DNA from: Ohtaekwangia sp.
Lineage (GTDB): Bacteria; Bacteroidota; Bacteroidia; Cytophagales; Cyclobacteriaceae
DNA: 64,000 nt
Reading direction: 5' to 3'
Assembly (NCBI GenBank): GCA_021155195.1
Contig: JAJNPV010000042.1
Coordinates: 1,059,773-1,123,772 of the forward strand
The position numbers and the translations under genes were made by a program. A model generated the notes under the pieces. The model was not told the origin of the DNA, searched no databases, and saw only the letters and a program-made list of their open reading frames with translations. Of this stretch, positions 53,465 to 62,300 are shown piece by piece (within the stretch, counting starts at the first letter, position 1; every line of letters starts with the position of its first letter).

Positions 53465-56400
53465 ATGCTGAACTATTCACTTCAGGCTGGCGATTTGAAT
53501 GACTCCTCACAGGATGCTCTTTATCCTATTGAGCAGGTAGGTTCGAATCCATTTCCTGGCTTGCGTCCTTTTACAATAGATGATAGCCACCTGTTTTTTG
53601 GTCGCGAAGGGCAGGTTGATGAAGTACTTCTCAAACTATATCAACATCGGTCGGTAACCATAATGGGTTATTCAGGAAGCGGTAAGTCGAGTTTGATGTA
53701 TTGCGGATTAATTCCTGTTTTGTACGGTGGATTTATGACCGACTCGGGTCCGCATTGGAAGATAATAACAATTCGTCCTGGTAATTCCCCAATTGAAAAC
53801 CTATGTCAATCTGCTGTTAACTTTCTGCTGGAAGAAGGGCGCATTGCGCCTGAAGATAAGCAGATTCATAAAGCTATTATCAATTCAGTTTTAAGGAGTA
53901 GCTCGCAAGGCCTCGTAGAACTCACTAAATATTTGCAGTCATCGAGTAATGACAATGTTTTCTTTTTGGTTGATCAGTTTGAAGAATTATTCAGGTACAA
54001 AGATTCTGGTGATGATGAATTTGTAAATGAAGCAACGGCATATGTAAATCTATTGCTGGAAGCAACTGCCCAGCGCGAAGTCCCGGCCTTTATGGCACTG
54101 AGCATGCGGTCAGATTTTATCGGAGCTTGTTCATCGTTCCCGGGGTTAACCCAGATGATCAACGAAAGCAATTATCTGGTGCCACAGATGACACGGGAAC
54201 AAAAGCGCATGGCCATTGAGGGCCCGATTGCGGTGGGTGGCGGAAGGATTTCACAACGGTTAGTAAAACGTTTACTCAGCGACATTGGTGACAATCAAGA
54301 TCAACTTCCTATTCTTCAACATGCGCTCATGCGCACATGGGATTACTGGGTAGCTAACCGCGAAGAAGGTGAACCGATTGATATTCGCCATTACAACGCC
54401 ATTGGTAGAATAGGTCAGGCACTTTCGCTTCACGCGAATGAAGCGTATGATGAGTTGTCAATTCAAGAGCGTGAAATAGCTGAGGTACTTTTTAAAGTAA
54501 TCACTGAGAAAAATTCAGAAGGACTTGAAATGCGAAGGCCTGCAAAAATCGCAGAAGTTGCAGCATTAGCTCAGGTGCCCGATGATCTGGTGATAGGTGT
54601 AGTCGAAAAATTCAGAAAACCGGGCCGATCCTTCTTGATGCCAGGCATGCACGTTACGTTGAAGCCAACTTCGGTGGTTGAACTTTCGCACGAAAGTTTC
54701 ATGCGCATTTGGATTCGCCTTTCAACCTGGGTGGATGAAGAACATGAGTCTGCACAAATGTATCGAAGAGTATCGGATGCTGCAGCCATGTATCAGATAG
54801 GCAAAACGAGTCTATGGCGTCCACCTGACTTGCAGCTTGCACTAAACTGGCAAAAGAAGCAAAAGCCTACTCGGCAATGGGCACAGCGTTATGATATCGC
54901 CTTTGAGCGAGCCATTGTGTTTCTTGATACCAGCCGTATTACTTATGAGGCGGAATTAAAAAATCAGGAAATGTTGCAGCGCAGAATGCTGCAGCGCGCT
55001 CGGATAACGAATTTGATTCTTGCGCTTCTCTTGTTGATCGCAACTGGATTCTTTGTGTATGGATTTTTCCAAAAGATAGATGCTGATAGACAGCGAGATT
55101 TTGCTGAAAGTAGAAGAACAGAGGCAGAAGCTGCTAAGAAGACAGCTGAAGAACAAACAAAAATTGCAACGGATAGATTAACAGTAATCGAGGATCAAAA
55201 GAATAAATTAGATCAACAATATAAGGAGCTTCAATTAACAACTGAAAACTACAGATTGGCAGTAATCGAGGCGAATGCACAAAAAAACCGCGCTGAGAGA
55301 AATGAAAAAGAAGCCTTTATTCAGAGAGATAGTGCACAGATTGCAAGAGCCGAGGCATTAAAAAATTTAGATTCAGCCACTGTTAACTATAATAAGTCAT
55401 TAAGGCTTCTGATGTTAGCCAAGGCTCAATCCCTGGCAGCAAAGTCGGAAGGTATAGATGATCCTCAACTAGCGGGATTAACTTCTATGCAAGGGTATTT
55501 ATATCACACAAAATATGAAGGAAAGAAATATGACCCCTACATTTTCAGAGGATTATATTATTCTTTGGCTAAACTGAATGGGTACAATTACAACGCGGTT
55601 AAAATTTCAGGGGGTGGTAAAAACAGAATGTATACGATTGCTGTTTCAGGAACCTCAACCTCATTTTATACAACCGGTAGTGATGGAAAGATTGTGAAAG
55701 GAGATTATCTGAATCCTGACGTAAAGAGTACCACTATCTATGAAAACAAAGGCTTCCCAAATAAAGTATTAGCATTGAGTAAAGATGAGAAATACTTAGT
55801 TAACGGAAGTGATTCAAGTTACATTGAAATTATTAATCTCACCTCTCCTTCAAAACCTAAACGAGTGGAAGGCCATACCCGCTTTGTTACTGATATTGAA
55901 TTTATGCCTGATAATTCAGGATTTATTACCACATCAGCGGACAGATCACTGAGATTTACAAACCAAGAAAGCGGTGTTAGTAGAAAAATTCTTTCACTGC
56001 CCTACGAGTTAAAATCAATAGACATTAGCCCCAATGGAAAACAATTAGTTGGAGTATCTTCCTCAGGGAAAATGGTTTTGGTTGACTTATCAACTAATTC
56101 ATACAAAGAAATTTGGAATGATGAATCTTCTTTAAAATTGAAAGACAGCACCAAATCAATTACTGTAAGCAATCGAATTTTATCAGTAGCGTGGAGCCCA
56201 AATAGTCAATTGATTGCTTTTGGTGTAGAGGTATTGAATGAACGAAGGCAACCCGTTCGAGGGATTGTTAAACTTTATAATCTCCAAACTAAAAATGTAA
56301 AAGAGCTTACGGGTCATAAGTCCGGAATTGCAGATCTTGAATTCAGTCCTGACGGATCGTTGCTTGCCAGTGCGGGCTTAGATAGCAAACTTCAAATGTG

Positions 56401-56671
56401 GGTGGTGGATCATCCAGAAGATCTACCAATCATTATGGATAACAACAATGGCTCAGTGTGGGACGTAGAATTTACAAGAAACTCAAAATACTTAATAGCA
56501 TCATGTAATAATGGAGAGATTCGGGTTTGGCCAACGGATCCACGCATGCTAGCAGAATCTGTTTGTCCTAAGATGGAGCGCAACATGACTAAAGATGAGT
56601 GGGATAGTTATGTAGGAAAGGATATTGATTTTGAATCAACGTGCCAGAGTCTTCTAATCAATAAGTTTTAA
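53465..56671 (+). CDS. nSTAND-type ATPase with transmembrane helix and WD40-like propeller
   Basis: 1068 residues. The N-terminus PFPGLRPFTIDDSHLFFGRE opens an nSTAND NTPase: Walker A GYSGSGKSS at 68-76, Walker B FFLVDQFEEL at 166-175, and winged-helix elements to about 460. A membrane helix (LILALLLLIATGFFVYGFF, about 517-535) is followed by a coiled coil (about 540-655) and a C-terminal beta-propeller with repeats such as VEGHTRFVTDIEFMPDNSG and LTGHKSGIADLEFSPDGS. STAND ATPases act as switches that oligomerise upon ligand binding; the anchored arrangement places the NTPase and propeller on opposite sides of the membrane. First gene of a three-gene unit with envelope proteins. Confidence 0.88.
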   Translation: MLNYSLQAGDLNDSSQDALYPIEQVGSNPFPGLRPFTIDDSHLFFGREGQVDEVLLKLYQHRSVTIMGYSGSGKSSLMYCGLIPVLYGGFMTDSGPHWKIITIRPGNSPIENLCQSAVNFLLEEGRIAPEDKQIHKAIINSVLRSSSQGLVELTKYLQSSSNDNVFFLVDQFEELFRYKDSGDDEFVNEATAYVNLLLEATAQREVPAFMALSMRSDFIGACSSFPGLTQMINESNYLVPQMTREQKRMAIEGPIAVGGGRISQRLVKRLLSDIGDNQDQLPILQHALMRTWDYWVANREEGEPIDIRHYNAIGRIGQALSLHANEAYDELSIQEREIAEVLFKVITEKNSEGLEMRRPAKIAEVAALAQVPDDLVIGVVEKFRKPGRSFLMPGMHVTLKPTSVVELSHESFMRIWIRLSTWVDEEHESAQMYRRVSDAAAMYQIGKTSLWRPPDLQLALNWQKKQKPTRQWAQRYDIAFERAIVFLDTSRITYEAELKNQEMLQRRMLQRARITNLILALLLLIATGFFVYGFFQKIDADRQRDFAESRRTEAEAAKKTAEEQTKIATDRLTVIEDQKNKLDQQYKELQLTTENYRLAVIEANAQKNRAERNEKEAFIQRDSAQIARAEALKNLDSATVNYNKSLRLLMLAKAQSLAAKSEGIDDPQLAGLTSMQGYLYHTKYEGKKYDPYIFRGLYYSLAKLNGYNYNAVKISGGGKNRMYTIAVSGTSTSFYTTGSDGKIVKGDYLNPDVKSTTIYENKGFPNKVLALSKDEKYLVNGSDSSYIEIINLTSPSKPKRVEGHTRFVTDIEFMPDNSGFITTSADRSLRFTNQESGVSRKILSLPYELKSIDISPNGKQLVGVSSSGKMVLVDLSTNSYKEIWNDESSLKLKDSTKSITVSNRILSVAWSPNSQLIAFGVEVLNERRQPVRGIVKLYNLQTKNVKELTGHKSGIADLEFSPDGSLLASAGLDSKLQMWVVDHPEDLPIIMDNNNGSVWDVEFTRNSKYLIASCNNGEIRVWPTDPRMLAESVCPKMERNMTKDEWDSYVGKDIDFESTCQSLLINKF

Positions 56672-57792
56672 TGAAGAGCGGCCTATTATCTTTTGTCTTA
56701 CTAATTTCAATCTCAGCATATGGGCAAAGTTCTGCTCCCGATTGCGAGCAAATTTTAATACAGGCTGATGATGAGTTTAATGCAGGTAGGTTCTATGGAC
56801 TCCCGGCTTTGCTGAAACCATGTTTGGATCGAAACGATTTCTCAAACGAACAAAGAGTTAGGGCATATCTTATTTTAACGCAAGCCTATTTAATTTTGGA
56901 CGATCCAATCGCAGCTGATGATAGTTATTTGAAATTATTGAAGGCGGATCCTGAATATGTTGCAAATCCTGCACGTGATCCAATTGATGTTTATTATCTC
57001 AGCAAAAAATTTACATCCACGCCAGTTTTTACCCCGCATTTGCGAATTGGATTTAATACTTCATTGATGCGAACCATTTATGAGATTAACACGGGCGGTA
57101 TCCCATTAGATAGAAAGAATGTCCCTAAAGTCGGATTTCGTTTTGGAGGTGGGGTAGATTGGAATATCAATAATCATTGGAGCATTTGTGTGGAAGGGAA
57201 TTATTCCTATCGAGCGATTAAGCAGGAGAGGAAAGGGCTCTTTTCGTCAAATGGTCAGCCGTCAGATACTCAGGTAATTCTTGAGAAACAAAATTGGATT
57301 GATATTCCTATGTATGTAAAATTTGCTGATGACTCGGGTAAAATAAGACCTTTTGGCTATGCCGGCTTTGCAATCAACCTACTGCTTTCTGCAAAGGGTA
57401 CGGATTGGCTATTGAAAAATAATAGTTCAGATGGAAATACACGGGAGGCTACTGGGCCAAAAGTGAACCTTACCCACAAAAGAAATTTTCTAAATCGATC
57501 TTTAGTAATTGGAGGTGGAGCCAAGTATAAGATTGGGAAGGATTTTGTGTTTGCCGATTTGAGGTATATGATAGGCTTAAGTAACCTGACTAAACAAGAA
57601 ACCAATCATTATGATGAAGATGGTAACTTTGATACTACTATACCCAGGTATGCATTCGTAAGCGATCTGTTTAGGTTGGATAATATCTCCTTGTCATTTG
57701 GTTATATTCATCCGATTTACAATCCAAGAAAGAAAACAAAGCCGAGATTAAAGAACTTGTTTAACAAGCGGGCTATAACTGAGGATCCATAG
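56671..57792 (+). CDS. Outer-membrane beta-barrel protein with N-terminal helical domain
   Basis: 373 residues with a signal peptide (LLSFVLLISISAYGQ). Residues 25-105 are helical, resembling a TPR-like pair (RAYLILTQAYLILDDPIAADD). The rest has alternating amphipathic strands of a porin-family barrel (SICVEGNYSYRAIK, RPFGYAGFAINLLLS, FVFADLRYMIGLS, NISLSFGYIHPIYNP). Its start overlaps the STAND stop (TAATG), so production is coupled to that ATPase. It could be the outer-membrane partner of the STAND switch or a structural component of a surface apparatus. Confidence 0.8.
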   Translation: MKSGLLSFVLLISISAYGQSSAPDCEQILIQADDEFNAGRFYGLPALLKPCLDRNDFSNEQRVRAYLILTQAYLILDDPIAADDSYLKLLKADPEYVANPARDPIDVYYLSKKFTSTPVFTPHLRIGFNTSLMRTIYEINTGGIPLDRKNVPKVGFRFGGGVDWNINNHWSICVEGNYSYRAIKQERKGLFSSNGQPSDTQVILEKQNWIDIPMYVKFADDSGKIRPFGYAGFAINLLLSAKGTDWLLKNNSSDGNTREATGPKVNLTHKRNFLNRSLVIGGGAKYKIGKDFVFADLRYMIGLSNLTKQETNHYDEDGNFDTTIPRYAFVSDLFRLDNISLSFGYIHPIYNPRKKTKPRLKNLFNKRAITEDP

Positions 57793-57793
57793 T

Positions 57794-59119
57794 ATGCGCA
57801 TTACGAGTATTACCATATTTCTTATACTATTAATTACCGCAGCCTGCGATACAGAACGAAGTTTTTCGATACCCGAAGAAAATTATTTTGTGAAATTTTA
57901 TGGCGAAGAGGGCGAGCAGGAGGGAGTTGATTTTATTGTTAACCCGGACGGAACCATTGTGATGGTTGGAAATACTGAGCGGCAAGGAGTGCTCAAACAA
58001 ATTTATGTGGTGAAGGTAGATGCGAATGGTCACCTCATTTGGCAGCGCAGCATTGGCTTACCTGATAAAAATGATTTTGCAAAAGACATTGAACTGCACC
58101 CCGATGGAAGGCTTGTGATTGCTGGTGAAACTGAAATGGGAACAAATAACAAAGACGTGTACATAAAAACGATGTCGCAGGATGGGAATGAATTGGATAG
58201 TGCACGTGCAGGTTTAAAGCTAACGAATGGAGCAGAGGCAGATGAGGAAACAAAATCTGTAACAGTTATCTCTGCCGGATCATCGCTGGAAGCAGGATTC
58301 ATTGTTTCAGGCTCGACAACTGCTGTTCTTGTTTCAACCAATCAGCCAAATAATGTTAAAGATGGTTTGCACTTTAGATTTACAAATTCGCTTCGACTTT
58401 TAGATAAAAATACAGATGCTTATGGAAGCGTTAAGGAAGGAAATGATAGCGAAGATATACTTCAGAAAGTAATTCAAAAGGGGCCAAATGATTACTATGG
58501 TTTTGGTTATACAAATAGGTTGCGAAATAATAGCCGTGACTTTAAATTTTGGGTAATTCAATTCAATGATTTGGGATTGCCATTAAATGAAGGGACTACA
58601 TTGCTGGACACTTTGGGAACTACACTTGAAAGTGAATTGCTTACTTCCACAACTACAATTCCTATTGAGTCGGGAGGTGGATTTATGCTTGGTGGATTGG
58701 CAATAGGTTCTGGAGGAGAAGCTAGAGGTTACATTGTCAAGCTTAAAAATCCATTGTCTTTTTCAAAGTCTGATCTATCGTTTCAAAAATATCCCGTCAA
58801 CTTGGGAATAAATAATCTTGGTGATTCTAAGGATTTCAAAGTAAATATCTTATCCAATGGAAAATTTATCCTTACTGCCACAAGTTATCTGAATGATAAT
58901 GCAGACATTTTGTTTACAACACTTGATTCAAATATGGATGTGGAATTTGGTCCGCTAATCTTTAGCGGAGAAGGTGACGACTTTGCTGGCTCAGTCTCAG
59001 AATTGCCCAATGGAAGGATTTTATTAATGGGTACCATGACTGTTGGCCAGAGTACATCACCTGGCCAAAAGAAGATGGTGCTTATGAAATTAAATCCTAA
59101 CGGCAAACTGGCAGAATAG
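57794..59119 (+). CDS. Lipoprotein with beta-propeller-like repeats
   Basis: 441 residues with a signal ending in LIL.ITAAC (Cys near 19, a lipobox). The rest consists of repeats of the kind VVKVDANGHLIWQRSIG, DIELHPDGRLVIAGET and KMVLMKLNPNGKL, separated by about 50-60 residues, a pattern of beta-propeller or SBBP-like repeats common in Bacteroidota surface proteins. It begins one base after the barrel protein's stop, so it belongs to the STAND operon. Likely located on the outer-membrane surface or periplasmic face. Confidence 0.78.
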   Translation: MRITSITIFLILLITAACDTERSFSIPEENYFVKFYGEEGEQEGVDFIVNPDGTIVMVGNTERQGVLKQIYVVKVDANGHLIWQRSIGLPDKNDFAKDIELHPDGRLVIAGETEMGTNNKDVYIKTMSQDGNELDSARAGLKLTNGAEADEETKSVTVISAGSSLEAGFIVSGSTTAVLVSTNQPNNVKDGLHFRFTNSLRLLDKNTDAYGSVKEGNDSEDILQKVIQKGPNDYYGFGYTNRLRNNSRDFKFWVIQFNDLGLPLNEGTTLLDTLGTTLESELLTSTTTIPIESGGGFMLGGLAIGSGGEARGYIVKLKNPLSFSKSDLSFQKYPVNLGINNLGDSKDFKVNILSNGKFILTATSYLNDNADILFTTLDSNMDVEFGPLIFSGEGDDFAGSVSELPNGRILLMGTMTVGQSTSPGQKKMVLMKLNPNGKLAE

Positions 59120-59327
59120 CGTCAATTTGAAAGGAAATGGTTACTTTTAGGGTGTCTGTAATTATATAGTATCTGTAGTTGGCCAATACCTAATCTATGT
59201 CCTTGATTCTAAGATCGCTCCAATACTCACTCTCTGATTTTACTGGTGTTCTTAGCTCTGGATTATTCCTTCCAGGTCAAATCGTTACACCCTTATTTGA
59301 TTTCCAACTAAGCTTAATAAGACCTCA

Positions 59328-62300
59328 TTGAAAAAGCTTGTTGAATACATAGTGATAAGAATCTTAAGACCTTACTCTGTCTTTTTATGGTTGATGCTAT
59401 TTGGCATTGCTGGTTATTCGCAGGTAAGCACCTTTACCTCAAACGTTGCTGCTGGTGACTGGAACGTTCCTGGTAGTTGGACTGAAGTTGGGAGTGATGT
59501 GGATAACATCCCGGATGCAGATGATATTGTTATCATCCTTATGGGACACAATATTTCGTTAAATGGTGCTCAGGCAGCGAATACCGTTACTATCAATTTA
59601 GGAGGTACGCTTACGGCTAATGGCGGTGGCCTTACTGTTGGTACAATGTCAGTTAATGGAACCTATGTTCATGCCATTGATGGGGGAATAATTCCTACAG
59701 CTACGTGGGCTGCCAATTCAAATTGTATTGTAATAGGCGCAACTGCTACCATGCCAGGTGGCTTTGCTCAGACATTTGGCAATCTTACGTGGAATTCTCC
59801 AGGTCAAACTACAAATCTGTATCTGCAATCCAACATTACCATTCAAAGTAATTTTTCTGTTTCAGATACAGGGCTCCCTTTAGATCCTACTAACAGAGCA
59901 CTGCGGATGTCGAATACAGCTGCTGGCTATACAATTAACGTAGGGGGTGATTTTATTATCACCAATAGTACTTTTAAAATGAATAATAGTACAGGATCAT
60001 GTACTATGAATGTTGGAGGAAACTTTAATCTTAATAGCGGAAACTTCACCATTGTTACAGGCAATGCAAACTCAGCTTTATCGGTTTCCGGAGATGTAAA
60101 TATTTTAGGGGGTACGCTTGAAATGCAGGAAGATGGCAGTGCCTCGGTTGGAACATTAAATGTAACCGGAAATTTTACGCATTCGGGGGGAACGATCACA
60201 GAAAATGGTGGGGGAAGTGGATTAATTGTTTTTAATAGGGCCGGTATACAAACTTTTATTTCAGGGGGCACTATTAACAATACTGTGAATACAATTGTGA
60301 ATAGTGGCTCAACTTTACAGATGGCTGCCGAAGCAACATTGTTGGGTGGAAATAATTTTACACTATCCTCAGGTGCAAGTCTTGGAATCAGATCCAACGC
60401 AGGTATTACAACTGCTGGTGCAACGGGGAATATCCAGAGCACGGGATCGAGATCATTTTCTACAGGTTCAAATTACACTTATAATGGAAGTGCCAACCAA
60501 TCGGCAGGGAATGGTTTACCCAGCACTGTTTCTAATCTAACAATTGCAAACACTGGCGGTGGGGGAAACAATTCGGTTACACTTGTTAATAGTGTAGCCA
60601 TTACTAATGCCTTAGCGGTTAACTCAGGTGTGTTAGCGTTAGGGGCAAACAACATCACGACAGTTGGATCGGTAAGCTTGATCGGTTCTTCAATAACCGG
60701 AACGGGCACTTTAACCCTGGCTGGTGATGTAACAACTATTGCAAGTGGCACTACTTCAAGTATAACTGCACCTATTGCTCTGGGTGCTGCATCAAGAACA
60801 TTAAATGTTCCCGATGGGGGAGCTGATCCCGATCTGACTCTTACAGCTGTAATAAGTGGTGCTGGAGGGATCATTAAAAATGGTGCAGGGGCAATTACAA
60901 TTTCAGGCGCAAATTCTTTTTCTGGAGGCAGTATCTTAAATGCTGGTACTCTCAATTTAAATAATGCCAATGCTTTGGGTGCAGCTTCAGGGACATTCAC
61001 AATTAATGGAGGAACTATTGCAAATACAACAGGAGGTACGATTACGCTTGCAAATTACCCACAATCTTGGGACGGTGATTTTACTTTTACGGGTGCCCAG
61101 AATTTAAATTTAGGAGCAGGTCTGGTAACATTGAGTGGTAATCGTCAGGTAACCGTTAATTCCAGTACCCTCGTGATAAGTAGCGTTATTGGTGGAGGAG
61201 CGTTTGGCATAACCAAAGCAGGAGGAGGTGTTTTAGCCCTGTCCGGTTCAAATACATTTACTGGAGGTGTAAACATAAATGCTGGAATATTATTGCTGAC
61301 GAACCCTGGGGCATTAAATATAGCAACCCCTAACGCAGTCAGTTTTGGTGCTGGCAGTACAGGTACATTGAGGCTAAATGGAAATAGTGTTACTATTTCG
61401 GGACTAAACACAAATGCAGCCGTTGGAACCCCAATTATAGAAACCAATGCCGGAGGAATTGCCGCGCTAACAATCAATTCGAGTGGAACAAATACGTTTG
61501 CAGGTACACTGCAAAATGGAGGTGCAGGTACATTGGCCATTATTAAAAATGGAGTTGGTTCCCTTACACTAAGTGGGACTAATACTTATACTGGTAACAC
61601 AACCTTGACGGCTGGCGCTCTGAATATCAATAATGCATCAGCAATAGGATCAGGAACTTTTAACATTAATGGCGGAACAATAGACAACACTACTGGATCA
61701 CCTATAACTCTTTCAACCAATAATCCTCAAATTTGGAATAACGATTTCACCTTTACAGGTACCAGAAATCTTAATATGGGTACAGGCAATATTACTTTAA
61801 GTACCAACATTCAAGCAACAATTGCCGCTAATACGCTTACTGTTGGAGGAACACTGTCGGCAGCTTCCTTTAATCTAACTAAAGCAGGTGCTGGTACTCT
61901 GATTTTTGGCAGCAATGCCGTTTCGTTAAATTCACTTATAATAAGTGCAGGCGCATTAACATCTACGTCCGGCACGCTTACATTATCGGGAAGTTTTACA
62001 AATTCTGGCACGTTTAACAATAATGGAGGTCTTGTCCACTTTAATGGAGGAACACCCCAAACCATAGCGAATGTTACATATAATAATTTAACTCTTTCGG
62101 GAGCAGGTCAAAAGAACGGTGGAGGTGCGATAATAGTTAGCGGTAATCTTATCAACTCCTCAATTTTTGATATGGGTGCAAACGCCCTTACTGTATCAGG
62201 TACGATTGATAACACTGGAGGAAATATAAGATTCACCGGAGCCGCGAATGGAATCTCTGCAAGTACTGGCACCGTTACCTATTATGGAGCTTCTCAAACT

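Noticed and set aside
53465..56671. Antiviral STAND (Avs-type) defence gene
   Set aside because: It has a central membrane helix, a propeller and envelope partners, and no nuclease or other effector at the N-terminus; context is not a defence island.
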